In this document: in pieces, positions 1 to 8,587 of the stretch
Position numbering within the stretch: position 1 is the stretch's first letter
How the letters are laid out: each line of letters begins with the position of its first letter
NCBI RefSeq assembly: GCF_019511605.1
Contig: NZ_JAEUAV010000001.1
Location: 496,001-560,000 of the forward strand
Direction of reading: 5' to 3'
Source of the DNA: Paraburkholderia phenoliruptrix
GTDB taxonomy: Bacteria; Pseudomonadota; Gammaproteobacteria; Burkholderiales; Burkholderiaceae
Length of the DNA stretch: 64,000 nucleotides
Made by a program: the position numbers and the translations under genes
Notes under the pieces: generated by a model
What the model saw: the letters and a program-made list of their open reading frames with translations, nothing else
Told to the model about the DNA's origin: nothing
Databases searched by the model: none

Positions 1-516
1 ACGCATGTCACGCGGTATCTCGAAGTCCGCAAGCGCGGCACCGCGCATCTGCTCCGGCGATTGTGCAAAACCCGAGCGGTCGCCGTAGTCGGCCGACGGC
101 GCGCGCGGCGCACTGGACGCGCACTTCGCGGCATACACGTCTAGCGCCGTCACACACGCAACGTTGAGCGCCGCAACGCCGGCGCGTTGCCGCTCGCGCG
201 CACTCAATTTGTTCGACGACAGCGCCAGCGTGCCGAGGTCCAGCGCATCGCCGCCCACACGCGCCCATAAGAACGGCCGCGGGTTGCGCGACGCCAGAAT
301 GCCGACGCCGCACGCGAGCTCGCGCAAGCCATAGAAACGCATCGCGCCGGCGCCCGTCTCCACACCGGCGACGCGGGCCATGGTGCGCGGCGCGACGAGT
401 TCGGCGACGCCCAGCGCAATGCTGAACCAGCCAAGGCCGCGCGCAACCGAGTCGGCTTGCGGCAGCCTTTCCTTCAGCGCACGAGCGCCCTCCTTGAAGT
501 CACTACGAGAATCCAT
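1..516 (-). CDS. Small multi-helix membrane protein, 3' end outside window
   Basis: This minus-strand frame stays open for 172 codons up to the left edge, so the C-terminal part is missing. The start at 516 has a GAAGG box about 8 nt upstream; another ATG two codons earlier is too close to that box. Four hydrophobic stretches are visible, roughly residues 27-45, 60-80, 85-105 and 115-135, beginning with GWFSIALGVAELVAP. The visible end (SPEQMRGAALADFEIPRDMR) is polar and resembles the linker found before SRPBCC (cyclase/dehydrase-like) domains in some Burkholderiaceae proteins. That identity is from memory and the domain itself is not in view. It lies 130 bp downstream of the alcohol dehydrogenase on the same strand, so co-transcription is plausible. 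Confidence 0.6.
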   Translation of the reverse strand, partial: MDSRSDFKEGARALKERLPQADSVARGLGWFSIALGVAELVAPRTMARVAGVETGAGAMRFYGLRELACGVGILASRNPRPFLWARVGGDALDLGTLALSSNKLSARERQRAGVAALNVACVTALDVYAAKCASSAPRAPSADYGDRSGFAQSPEQMRGAALADFEIPRDMR

Positions 517-646
517 TTGCATCACCTTCGTTCTTGAGAGCCGCGATCGGCGCGGCTCCGGTGGCTAAAAAACGCTGCGCTTTGCAGGTTCGATCATCCG
601 CAAGCCGGAGCACTCCGCTACCGGCCGTTGTCATCGTGAAGGATCG

Positions 647-1816
647 TCAAGGCTTCAGCACCACCTTGATGCAGCCGTCTTCCTTGTCACGAAATGTCTT
701 GTACATGCGCGGACCTTCATCCAGCGAAACCGTGTGCGTGATGACGAAAGACGGATCGATCTGCCCTTGCTGGATGCGCCGCAACAGGTCGTCGGTCCAG
801 CGGTTCACGTGGGTCTGTCCCATGCGCCACGTGAGCCCCTTGTTCATGGACGCACCGAACGGAATCTTGTCCACCAGCCCGCCGTATACGCCAGGCACAG
901 ACAACGTTCCGGCAGGACGGCACACGTAGATCATTTCGCGCAGCACATGCGGGCGGTCCGTTTCGAGCATCACGGCCTGCTTGGCGCGGTCGTATATTGC
1001 GTCGAGCGAGCGTGTGGCGTGCGACTCCATGCCCACCGCGTCGATGCATTTCTCCGGGCCTTTGCCGCCCGTTAGTTCTTTCAGGCGCTCCAGCACGCTT
1101 TCTTCCTTGAAGTCGATCGTGACGGCACCGCCCGCGCGCGCCATCGAAAGACGCTCGGGCACGCAGTCGATCGCGATCACCTGCTTCGCACCGAGCAGCA
1201 CGGCGCTGCGAATCGCCATTTGCCCGACAGGTCCCGCGCCCCATATCGCAACCGTGTCGGTCGGTTCGATATCGCATTGCACCGCGGCTTGCCAGCCGGT
1301 CGGGAAAATGTCGCCGAGAAACAGCACCTGTTCGTCGGTGAGACCATCGGGAATTTTCACGTGCGTCTTGTCCGCGTATGGCACGCGCACGAACTCTGCC
1401 TGCCCGCCCGGATAGCCGCCCGTGAGATGCGTATAGCCGAACAGACCCGCCGTTGTATGGCCGAACACCTTGTCGGCGACGTCCTTATTGCGGTTGCTGC
1501 GCTCGCACACCGAGAAGTTGCCGCGCTTGCACTGGTCGCATTCGCCGCAAATGATCGTGAAGGGAACGACAATACGGTCGCCCACTTTGAGCGCCGTGTT
1601 CTCCTTGCCGACTTCCACGACCTCGCCCATGAATTCGTGACCCATGATGTCGCCGGATTCCATGCCGGGCATGAAGCCGTCGTAAAGGTGGAGATCGGAG
1701 CCGCATATCGCGCAACTCGACACCTTGATGATCGCGTCGCGCGGATGTTCGATCTTCGGATCGGACACGGTGTCGCACCGGATGTCTTTCTTGCCATGCC
1801 ACCTGAGAGCCTTCAT
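647..1816 (-). CDS. Zinc-dependent alcohol dehydrogenase (MDR superfamily)
   Basis: A 389-residue medium-chain dehydrogenase that should oxidise alcohols or aldehydes with NAD(P) in the cytoplasm. Catalytic zinc ligands are visible as C38, H60 and E61 (CGSDLH and GHEF). The structural zinc lobe has C90, C93, C96 and C104. The Rossmann fold follows with [13 protein letters not shown] near residue 190. The length and four-cysteine lobe match the group annotated as zinc alcohol dehydrogenase or glutathione-independent formaldehyde dehydrogenase-like; the true substrate cannot be read. I chose the ATG at 1816 because GGAGG lies 5 nt upstream; an in-frame ATG 10 codons earlier lacks such a site. 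It sits downstream of the YqjE/DUF883 cluster, a setting that suggests a general stress role. Confidence 0.88.
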   Translation of the reverse strand: MKALRWHGKKDIRCDTVSDPKIEHPRDAIIKVSSCAICGSDLHLYDGFMPGMESGDIMGHEFMGEVVEVGKENTALKVGDRIVVPFTIICGECDQCKRGNFSVCERSNRNKDVADKVFGHTTAGLFGYTHLTGGYPGGQAEFVRVPYADKTHVKIPDGLTDEQVLFLGDIFPTGWQAAVQCDIEPTDTVAIWGAGPVGQMAIRSAVLLGAKQVIAIDCVPERLSMARAGGAVTIDFKEESVLERLKELTGGKGPEKCIDAVGMESHATRSLDAIYDRAKQAVMLETDRPHVLREMIYVCRPAGTLSVPGVYGGLVDKIPFGASMNKGLTWRMGQTHVNRWTDDLLRRIQQGQIDPSFVITHTVSLDEGPRMYKTFRDKEDGCIKVVLKP

Positions 1817-1981
1817 AACTTCCTCCACACTGTACGTACGGTTCATTCGGCTCGCGGCTCAGTTGCACACATTGGTCACACTGCACCGAGTGTTCCAATG
1901 TGCCGCGCGAACGGCGTCACGCGATAGTTGCTACATCGCGCGTGTAAATTCGCGGCGCGGGCATCGCCGCGCCGCTGTGCG

Positions 1982-2284
1982 CTAGCGCTGAAATACACTT
2001 CGCGCGGACCTGGTGAGCCAGGCCATCACGCTGGTGCGTGCAAGCGTTCCGATCGCCTTGCGCGGCCCGAGCAGGACCGCGGCAAGACCGGCCGCCAGCA
2101 CGAGCGCCACATAGGGCGTATCGGCGAGCGAAGTCATTACGTTGACGGCAGGCACGCCCGCTCTGATCGCCCTATGGGGCGTGCGCAGCGCCAGATTCGC
2201 GGACAGCAACTGCGCCCGCGTCATGGCCATGCGCTCAAGAATGACCGCACGGTGTTCCTGATGCCTGCGTGGATCGTGTTTCAT
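1982..2284 (-). CDS. Small YqjK-like membrane-associated protein
   Basis: A 100-residue protein whose ATG overlaps the stop of the upstream yqjE-like gene by ATGA, which fixes the start and implies translational coupling. The N-terminus is basic and His/Arg-rich (MKHDPRRHQEHR). One hydrophobic helix lies near residues 54-70 (TPYVALVLAAGLAAVLLG), followed by an Arg-rich tail. Position after DUF883 and YqjE genes is that of yqjK in enterobacteria, but sequence similarity to YqjK is only general (small, basic, one membrane segment). The function is unknown; the cluster is generally linked to envelope stress or stationary phase. Confidence 0.65.
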   Translation of the reverse strand: MKHDPRRHQEHRAVILERMAMTRAQLLSANLALRTPHRAIRAGVPAVNVMTSLADTPYVALVLAAGLAAVLLGPRKAIGTLARTSVMAWLTRSARSVFQR

Positions 2285-2655
2285 TTGAGGGCATCCTTCA
2301 GGGCTTCGAGGTCGCTCGACACTTCGTCGCGCAGCACGTGCAACGGCTCGACGGGCTTTTGCATCTTCATCATCGCGAAGGTGGCAATGGATATGAGCAG
2401 CCACGCGCCCGCCACGCCCCACGCAACAGCCACGACGTAAGGCGTATTCCACGCCGTGACGATGATGGCCACGCAAAGAAAAGAGAGGGTGAACATGGCG
2501 GCAACCGCCAGCACGACCATCGCGATGACTTCGCGCACCAGCCGTGCTTTGGCCTCGTCCAGCTCCAGCGCCAGAAGCTCGGCGTAATCGACCGCCCGAC
2601 TGGAACAGAAGCGCGCGACGTTGCGCCACTGGCTGACCTTGGTATGTATCGACAT
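2281..2655 (-). CDS. YqjE-family (holin superfamily III / DUF1469) membrane protein
   Basis: A 124-residue inner-membrane protein. After an amphipathic N-terminus containing DYAELLALELDEAKARL there are two membrane helices, about residues 42-65 and 70-95, and a short cytoplasmic tail rich in acidic residues. This matches the YqjE family, labelled holin superfamily III in databases although no phage genes are nearby. A GGGAG box lies just before the ATG at 2655; a longer frame upstream has no better site. It is the middle gene of a three-gene unit with the DUF883/CsbD-like gene and the 100-residue protein. The role is unknown, presumed envelope-related stress protection. Confidence 0.8.
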   Translation of the reverse strand: MSIHTKVSQWRNVARFCSSRAVDYAELLALELDEAKARLVREVIAMVVLAVAAMFTLSFLCVAIIVTAWNTPYVVAVAWGVAGAWLLISIATFAMMKMQKPVEPLHVLRDEVSSDLEALKDALK

Positions 2656-2763
2656 CGTGTATCTCCCGCCAGCAATTGCCGTCACAGACGCTCGCCGCCG
2701 GAGGTGCCGGCCGGCGGCGAGCGCTTCATCGGAACGATGCAATCGGCTCCGTGCCAACCGTCT

Positions 2764-3048
2764 CTAACGGTAATCCCTGTCGCCGCGAACATCGCGCGCG
2801 GTCGCTGAACGCAGTGCGCCGAGTATGAAGCCGGCCGCCGCGGCAATCGCGAGCGCGGTAAACGGCCGCTCGGTGGTGGTCTCCCGCACCACGTCGGCAA
2901 GGTCGGCCCATACCTGTTGAGCCTTGCCGCTCAGTTCCCGCGCGGTGCCGGCCATTTGCGTTCCGGTGTCGCCGAGCATGTCGCCGGCCGTCTGTTCCAG
3001 CTTGCCGCCGATTTCCTTCACCTTTCCTTCCACTTTCCCTGTTTCCAT
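2764..3048 (-). CDS. CsbD/DUF883-like stress protein with C-terminal membrane anchor
   Basis: A 94-residue protein with two parts. Residues 1-40 carry a CsbD-like pattern (GKVEGKVKEIGGKLEQTAGD). Residues 60-80 form a glycine-zipper membrane helix (ALAIAAAAGFILGALRS), as in DUF883/YqjD/ElaB proteins, which in Escherichia coli tether ribosomes to the membrane in stationary phase. The start at 3048 has GGAG 8 nt upstream; a longer frame to 3225 has no such site. It heads a minus-strand cluster with the YqjE-like gene, with a 108-bp gap. The ribosome link is family knowledge and not shown here. Confidence 0.75.
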   Translation of the reverse strand: METGKVEGKVKEIGGKLEQTAGDMLGDTGTQMAGTARELSGKAQQVWADLADVVRETTTERPFTALAIAAAAGFILGALRSATARDVRGDRDYR

Positions 3049-3431
3049 GTCTTTTCTCCGTGGTTTGCGCGCACAAGAGTGCACTGCACTGGTCGCGCTG
3101 CCGGAGCTCCGGCATGCGTTGCCGTCACGCCGCAAGAAGCGCGCCTCGCGAGCAGTTGTCAAAACGCGGGAGAAGAATGAGGACGTGGCCGCGCTGCTAG
3201 TCAGGCCAACGCGGGCAGAGAACAACAGAGAAGTGAACTAGCGATCGTCGAAAGGAGACGGCGGGGTCAGGCGCAAGCGACGGCTGCACTGCCGACGGTG
3301 CAAAAGCACGGCCGTGGAAAAGCCGTGCTTCGCGGCTCGCGAATACATCTGCGATGAATTCGCGCAACCAGGGTAACTCGCGACGTGTAACTGCAAAGGC
3401 CAGCCGCACGCAGTAACGCGTGATAACAGGG
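3049..3431. other. 383-bp region without a gene
   Basis: This stretch separates the stress cluster from the LPLSYW gene on the same strand and should hold the promoter of the 2764-3048 gene. A perfect palindrome gggttaaccc at 3429-3438 straddles the stop codon of the neighbouring gene. I found no convincing -35/-10 pair, terminator or small gene; open frames here have no ribosome site and look like GC-rich noise. Confidence 0.5.
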
Positions 3432-3644
3432 TTAACCCGGCGGCATCGCGCCGTTGAGAATGCGCTGCAAGCTGTCGATCTTGCGCAGATGCACGCCCCA
3501 TAGCTGGCCGCCGTCCTTGATACGCCGCAGGCGGTCCTGCCAATAACTAAGAGGCAGCGCCGAGTTTTCGCGCGCACTAGCGGGGCAGGACAGCAGCACG
3601 TGCTCGATATGGGCAAGATCACGTTCGATCATCGCCTGTCGCAT
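3432..3644 (-). CDS. LPLSYW-motif small protein, paralogue of the protein at 51000-51242
   Basis: About 70 residues, cytoplasmic by composition (no signal peptide or membrane helix). The core is ERDLAHIEHVLLS, a short polar loop, then ALPLSYWQDRLRRI and a final helix IDSLQRILNG. The protein at 51000-51242 has the same plan (DREIAHLELVFGRL, then LPLSYWDSRLREL), so the two are related despite lying 47 kb apart. I do not recognise a named family or function. Start choice is uncertain: the ATG at 3644 has GGGAG 11 nt upstream, and the ATG at 3632 is possible. It is divergent from the TonB receptor operon across 359 bp. Confidence 0.65.
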   Translation of the reverse strand: MRQAMIERDLAHIEHVLLSCPASARENSALPLSYWQDRLRRIKDGGQLWGVHLRKIDSLQRILNGAMPPG

Positions 3645-4003
3645 GGAGCCCAGTGCTCCCGTCGGGTAGGTCTGTCGCATGAAGGTGGCGCGTTGCGGTA
3701 AAAAGAACAAAGAGAGCAAGCCGCATGCCGCGCACCGCCGATACACCTGTCCAGGAGCGCCGAAATCCATGCAACACGCGCTACAGCAGCCTCCGCGATC
3801 GTCAGGAGCCCGTCTGCGATCTCGTCTACGGGCGCCTTTTCATCGTCGCAAAACGCCTTTGTCCACGCGCTTTTTTACAACGCCGGCGTCTGCCGAAGCA
3901 CGCGTTACCGCAGCCGTTGCACTCAAGCTTCCCCGCCGCCAGCCGATAACAAAAAGGTAACGATCCAATTTGTAAGGAGCGTTCGCAACATAAATCGGTT
4001 GTC
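3645..4003. other. Divergent 359-bp promoter region of the receptor operon
   Basis: This region lies between the LPLSYW gene (minus) and the TonB-dependent receptor gene (plus). It ends in a more AT-rich segment (gataacaaaaaggtaacgat, 3945-3964). An aaggag element at 3974-3979 is 24 nt before the receptor ATG, too far for a normal ribosome site. I see no convincing Fur box or sigma-70 pair and no supported small gene. Confidence 0.45.
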
Positions 4004-6043
4004 ATGGCTTTAACCCCGCGCGCTTCCTATTCCATTACGCACCGCCTCGTCGCTTACTCGGTCGCTGGACTGGCAACGCTGTGTTCGCCGGCCGCATTCG
4101 CCGGCAACGAGTGGGACGAGAACATCACGGTGCCCCCGGACACTGCCGAGCTGGCCGCGATGCCACTGGAGGCGCTGATGCAGGTCACGGTGAATACCGC
4201 GTCGCGTTTCGACCAGTTCGTCACGGACGCGCCCGCCGCAGTGGTCGTGCTGACTGCGGAGGACATCCGTCAGTTCGGCTGGCGCACGCTCTCTGACGCC
4301 CTTGCGTCGCTGCCCGGCCTCTACGTGACGAACGATCGCACATACGAATACCTCGGCTCGCGCGGATTTCAGCGTCCGGGCGACTACAACAGCCGCTTCC
4401 TGCTGCTGATAGACGGTATCCGCACCAACGACGGCGTATACGGGCAGGCGCCCATCGGCTCCGACTTTCCGCTCGACATGGACCTGGTGAAGCGCATCGA
4501 GTATGTGCCAGGCCCCGGTTCGTCCATGTACGGCGCAAACGCGCTCTTTGGCGTTATCAACGTGATCACCAAAAGCGGCAGCGACCTGGCCGGCGCCGAA
4601 GCCGCCGTCGCGGCGGGTAGCTTCGGCGAAAAGAAGGCGCGTGCGTCATACGGCTGGCACGGCGCGCACGGGGCCGACATTCTGCTGTCCGCAACGGCGT
4701 ATGGTCGAAATGGCCAGGACCTTTATTACCCCGAGTTCGACACTCCCGGGCAGAATCGCGGCATTGCTAACCGGCTCGACTACGAGCGGGCGCAGGACTT
4801 TCTTGCGCGGGCCGCTTATGGGGACTTCCGGCTGAGCTTCATCTACGGAAACCGCACCAAGGGCATTCCCGACGCGCCGTATGGCGCGGTGTTCAATGCG
4901 CCGTTCAGCGTGTCGGACACCCACAGCTATCTTGACCTTTCTTACCAGCATGCGCTTTCCGACAGCGTATTGCTCTCGTCGCAGGTGTACTGGGGCCATT
5001 ACGACTACCGGATGCCGGCGATAATCGATGCCGATCCGTACGTAATGAACGTCGACGGAAGCCATGCGCTGTGGTACGGGGCCGATGTGCATGCAACCAT
5101 CTCGTCGTTTGCCCGGCATCGCATCGTGATCGGCACGGACTTCGCGAGAGATGGTCGCCTCGACCAGTACAACTACAACGTCGCCCCCTCGTCGCAGTTC
5201 CTCGACGACCATCACAGCGGCAATCGCGGCGGTGTATATATCGAGGACGAAATCACGCTGCCCGCGCATTTCACGTTGAACGCGGGCTTGCGTTACGACC
5301 AGCAGACGGCCGCGGGCGGCAACCTGAGTCCGCGCATCGGGCTCATCTACAAACTGACGCCGCGCGACACCTTCAAGTTGCTGTATGGCGAGGCGTACCG
5401 TGCGCCCAACGCCTATGAAATGTACTACGCGATAAACGGCCCGGACGGACAAATAGGAAACCGGTCACTGAAGGCCGAGCATATCGCGACGACCGAACTC
5501 GTCTATGAAAGAGCAGTATCCGCGACAGGGCGTGCAACGCTTTCATTGTTCCAGTACAACGCGCGCGATCTGATTAGCGAGACCCAGGACTCGTCCGGCC
5601 TCTTCATGTTTCGCAACGTGAACCGCGCGACGGCACGCGGCGCGGAACTCGCTTACGAGCAGCGTTTCGCGCGCGCGCGTTTGCGCGCGAGTTACTCGTA
5701 TCAGATCGCGCATGACTCCGACACCGGCGCGGCGCTGCAAAATTCGCCGCGGCATCTGGCAAAGCTCAATCTGGCCGCGCCGTTCTTCGCCAATGCTTTG
5801 ATGACCGGACTCGAAGTGCAGTGTACGTCGTCGCGTCTCGCCCAGACCGGCGAGGCGGGCGGCTTCTGTCTCGCGAACCTCACGCTCAGTTCAAGCCGGC
5901 TGATTCGCGGGGCTGAACTGTCTTTCTCGATCTATAACCTGACCGACAAACGGTACGCCGACCCAGTGGGGCCCGGCTTTACACAGGAGACTGTTGCGCA
6001 GCAAAGCCGGACCTTCCTCTTCAAGGCCGTTTACGGGTTCTGA
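4004..6043 (+). CDS. TonB-dependent outer-membrane receptor, first gene of a YfiR/GGDEF-EAL operon
   Basis: A 679-residue outer-membrane receptor. A signal peptide ends near SPAAFA (residues 28-33). A plug domain follows at about 60-170, with AAVVVLTAEDIRQFG and GSSMYGANALFGVINVITK. The rest is beta-barrel, ending in phenylalanine as barrels do. The stretch PLEALMQVTVNTASR before the plug is typical of receptors encoded beside YfiR-like (DUF4154) genes. The ligand is not evident; vitamin, siderophore or other small molecules are possible. Its stop is followed after one base by the yfiR-like ATG and then a coupled GGDEF-EAL gene, so its main role may be signalling. No good ribosome site precedes the ATG at 4004: AAGGAG is 24 nt away. 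No alternative in-frame start is present. Confidence 0.9.
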   Translation: MALTPRASYSITHRLVAYSVAGLATLCSPAAFAGNEWDENITVPPDTAELAAMPLEALMQVTVNTASRFDQFVTDAPAAVVVLTAEDIRQFGWRTLSDALASLPGLYVTNDRTYEYLGSRGFQRPGDYNSRFLLLIDGIRTNDGVYGQAPIGSDFPLDMDLVKRIEYVPGPGSSMYGANALFGVINVITKSGSDLAGAEAAVAAGSFGEKKARASYGWHGAHGADILLSATAYGRNGQDLYYPEFDTPGQNRGIANRLDYERAQDFLARAAYGDFRLSFIYGNRTKGIPDAPYGAVFNAPFSVSDTHSYLDLSYQHALSDSVLLSSQVYWGHYDYRMPAIIDADPYVMNVDGSHALWYGADVHATISSFARHRIVIGTDFARDGRLDQYNYNVAPSSQFLDDHHSGNRGGVYIEDEITLPAHFTLNAGLRYDQQTAAGGNLSPRIGLIYKLTPRDTFKLLYGEAYRAPNAYEMYYAINGPDGQIGNRSLKAEHIATTELVYERAVSATGRATLSLFQYNARDLISETQDSSGLFMFRNVNRATARGAELAYEQRFARARLRASYSYQIAHDSDTGAALQNSPRHLAKLNLAAPFFANALMTGLEVQCTSSRLAQTGEAGGFCLANLTLSSSRLIRGAELSFSIYNLTDKRYADPVGPGFTQETVAQQSRTFLFKAVYGF

Positions 6044-6044
6044 T

Positions 6045-6575
6045 ATGGAGCGCGTTCGCATCCGGATCATTGCGGCGTATGTGCTGTTCGCGTCGCCGCT
6101 GATCGTGCACACAGCTGTCGATGCGCAGGTCGACCTGCCTGCGCTCGAGGCCGCGTACATCTTCAACTTCGCGCAGTTTGCCGACTGGCCCGCGGGACGC
6201 CCCGCCGACAACATGCTGTCGGTGTGCGCCGATCCTGAAAGCCCGCTTGGTCAGGCGCTCGCACGATTGGACGGCAAGCGCGGAGGCAAGCAGGCGTGGA
6301 GGGTTCGTCCGTTGCCGCGCGCGGAAAAAGCAGCGGATTGCCAACTCGCGGTGCTGACGGCAGGCACCGCTGTCAGTTCGGCGATCAAGGCGCTGCTCGC
6401 TTCCGACGCGCCGGTCGTGATCGTCAGCGAGGCGGACGCGATCGACCACGGCTGGGTGATTCGCCTCGTGCGCGAGGGCGATCATCTGAAGTTCGATATT
6501 AACGTTACAGAGGCTTCACGCCGGCGCATCACGCTGAGTTCGAAACTCATGCGGCTGGCAAGGACGGTTCTATGA
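6045..6575 (+). CDS. YfiR-like periplasmic regulatory protein (DUF4154)
   Basis: A 176-residue secreted protein. The signal peptide covers residues 1-28 (ending AVDAQ). The mature start LEAAYIFNFAQFADWP is the hallmark of the YfiR/DUF4154 family, whose Pseudomonas member represses the diguanylate cyclase YfiN from the periplasm. Two cysteines (in SVCADP and KAADCQLAV) could form the redox-sensitive disulfide known in YfiR. The ATG at 6045 lies one base after the receptor stop, and its own stop overlaps the next ATG (ATGA). It very likely contacts the periplasmic part of the GGDEF-EAL enzyme encoded next. A coupling to the receptor is inferred from gene order only. Confidence 0.87.
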   Translation: MERVRIRIIAAYVLFASPLIVHTAVDAQVDLPALEAAYIFNFAQFADWPAGRPADNMLSVCADPESPLGQALARLDGKRGGKQAWRVRPLPRAEKAADCQLAVLTAGTAVSSAIKALLASDAPVVIVSEADAIDHGWVIRLVREGDHLKFDINVTEASRRRITLSSKLMRLARTVL

Positions 6576-8515
6576 AAAGTATCCGGCTGTGGCGTACATT
6601 TGCATGGCCGCGCGAACACGTGAACCTGGTCGGCGTGGCGATCGCGCTGCTTATTTCGAGTGTCGTGCTGCTCGTCTATCAGGCGCTTGCGCTGCGCACT
6701 TCGTTGACCAACGACGTCAGCATGCAGGCCTCCGTGCTCGCCGAAAATCTGACTGCATCGGCAATGTTCGGCGATCGCGATGCGACAGCCGAAGTGCTCA
6801 GCTCGCTACGTAAAGTCCCGCACGTGGAAAGCGCGAGCGTATATACGCCGGCCGGCGACCTGTTCGTGCGCTACACGCGCCCGGGCTTGAACCGCGTGGA
6901 GTCCGAGGAAGGTACGCTGGCGAACATCGGCAGCTCGCCGCGTCTTTCGCTGGAAGATATTTTCGTCGCGGCGCCGATCATTCATAACGACCGCTTGCTG
7001 GGCAGCATCGTGATCGTGGCAACGACAGACGCGATCCGCATGCAGCTCGTGCAGTATGGCTGCTTCCTCGTGGGCGCATCGTTGTGTTCGGTGTGGATCG
7101 CCTCGCTCGTCATGCGGCGCATGCGCGAGCGCGTCTCGCGCGCGGAGAAGGACCTCGAATACCTCGCGTCGACCGATCCGTTGACGGACCTGCCCAATCG
7201 TCGCGCGTTCTACGACGAACTGAAGGCGCGCCTGCACAGGGCGAGCGCGGCCGACAAACGCGTCGCGCTAATGATGGTCGACCTCGACAACTTCAAGACC
7301 GTCAACGACACGCTCGGTCATGGCGCAGGCGACGAACTGCTCAAGCAGGTTGCCGAGGCGCTGCGCAATGTGGTGCGGCCCAATGACCTCGTGAGCCGCA
7401 TCGGCGGCGATGAATTCGCTGTGGTGATCGGCCCCGACGCCAGCCGCGTTCGCGCACGCGCCACGGCGGGGCGCATTGCGCGCAATCTGTCGCGCCCGTT
7501 CGTTCTGCACGGCAGCGACTCGGCTGTGACGGCGAGCGTGGGTTTTAGCGTCTACCCCGAGGACACCGGCGAAATGGCGGAACTCGTCAGCAACGCCGAC
7601 ATCGCACTCTATTCCGCGAAAAGCAGAGGCAAGAGCATTGCCGTGGAGTTTCAGAGCGAGATGACGGCGGAGGCGCAGCGGCGCGCCCGCATCGAGGCGG
7701 AACTGCGCCGGGCTGTCGATCAGGACGGCCTGGAAATCGTCTACCAGCCGCAATTCGACTGCCTGTCGGGGCGGCTGCTTGGCGCGGAAGCGCTAGTGCG
7801 CTGGACGCATCCCTCGGAAGGACCTATTTCGCCGGCGGAATTCGTGCCGATTGCCGAGAACAGCGACCTGATCGTGGCGCTCGGACGCTGGGTGCTGTGG
7901 CGCGCGTGCCGCGACGCTGCAAGCTGGAACGCGGGCCGCCAGGCCAGCGTGCATGTGGCGGTCAATATTTCGGCCCGGCAGTTGCGGGACGAAGGCTTTA
8001 CCAGGGAAGTGTGCGATGCGCTGCAAAAAAGCGGCTTGCCTGCTTCACTGCTCGAACTGGAGCTCACCGAAAGTCAATTGATGTCCAACATGTCGGTGGG
8101 CATTCAGGCGATGCAGGAGTTGCGAGCGGCGGGCGTGCGCCTCTCTCTCGACGACTTCGGCACTGGTTACTCGTCGCTGTCGTACCTGCAGTCTTTTCCG
8201 GTGCACAGCATCAAGATCGACCGCAGCTTTATTTGTCCATTGCCGAACGGCGGCCAACCCATCGTCACGGCCATCATTTCGATGGCGCATAGTTTCGGGC
8301 TGCTGGTGGTTGCCGAAGGCGTCGAATACCCGGCGCAACTGGAATGGCTCTGCGATGCGCGCTGCGACGTGGTGCAAGGCTTTCTCACTGGCCGCCCGAT
8401 GTCGCTCCAGCAACTTCTCGCAACCATTCGCGCGGAACAGGCGCCCGAACAGGACAAGCCCGCGGGCCGCCGCGCGCCGCTCGAAGCCCGGCCGCAACGC
8501 GCCCCGACCGCCTGA
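6572..8515 (+). CDS. CHASE8-like membrane GGDEF-EAL protein (YfiN-type)
   Basis: A 647-residue inner-membrane cyclic-di-GMP enzyme. Transmembrane helices lie near 17-41 and 160-182, enclosing a periplasmic CHASE8-like sensor of about 115 residues as in YfiN. The GGDEF domain (195-360) has an intact GGDEF at 278-282 and an inhibitory RxxD site at R269-D272, so it should synthesise cyclic-di-GMP with product inhibition. The EAL domain (375-620) keeps EAL at 406-408, E500, DDFG at 527-530, K548 and E582, so hydrolysis also looks possible. YfiN itself has no EAL domain, so this is an extended form. Its ATG overlaps the yfiR-like stop. Which activity dominates, and how the YfiR-like protein shifts it, cannot be read. 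Confidence 0.92.
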   Translation: MKSIRLWRTFAWPREHVNLVGVAIALLISSVVLLVYQALALRTSLTNDVSMQASVLAENLTASAMFGDRDATAEVLSSLRKVPHVESASVYTPAGDLFVRYTRPGLNRVESEEGTLANIGSSPRLSLEDIFVAAPIIHNDRLLGSIVIVATTDAIRMQLVQYGCFLVGASLCSVWIASLVMRRMRERVSRAEKDLEYLASTDPLTDLPNRRAFYDELKARLHRASAADKRVALMMVDLDNFKTVNDTLGHGAGDELLKQVAEALRNVVRPNDLVSRIGGDEFAVVIGPDASRVRARATAGRIARNLSRPFVLHGSDSAVTASVGFSVYPEDTGEMAELVSNADIALYSAKSRGKSIAVEFQSEMTAEAQRRARIEAELRRAVDQDGLEIVYQPQFDCLSGRLLGAEALVRWTHPSEGPISPAEFVPIAENSDLIVALGRWVLWRACRDAASWNAGRQASVHVAVNISARQLRDEGFTREVCDALQKSGLPASLLELELTESQLMSNMSVGIQAMQELRAAGVRLSLDDFGTGYSSLSYLQSFPVHSIKIDRSFICPLPNGGQPIVTAIISMAHSFGLLVVAEGVEYPAQLEWLCDARCDVVQGFLTGRPMSLQQLLATIRAEQAPEQDKPAGRRAPLEARPQRAPTA

Positions 8516-8535
8516 TCCCGCACTTGACCGCCGCC

Positions 8536-8574
8536 ATATACGAAGGTAACCTACGCAGGTGAACCTTCGTATAT
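8536..8574. promoter_or_regulatory. Compound palindromic operator before the MarR gene
   Basis: A perfect 12-bp inverted repeat (atatacgaaggt at 8536-8547, accttcgtatat at 8563-8574) encloses ACCT-acgc-AGGT at 8549-8560. Read differently, it is two half-overlapping boxes, AGGTaACCT and AGGTgaACCT, 13 bp apart. It ends 13 bp before the MarR ATG. A TTGACC at 8524-8529 could be a -35 element with TAACCT (8547-8552) as -10, placing the operator over the promoter. Autorepression by the MarR protein is the natural reading. Confidence 0.7.
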
Positions 8575-8587
8575 TGTTTCGGCGCGC

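Noticed and set aside
2281..2655. Label of the YqjE-like protein as phage holin, suggesting a prophage
   Set aside because: The name comes from the superfamily only; no other phage gene, integrase or attachment site is nearby and the cluster is a known stress unit.
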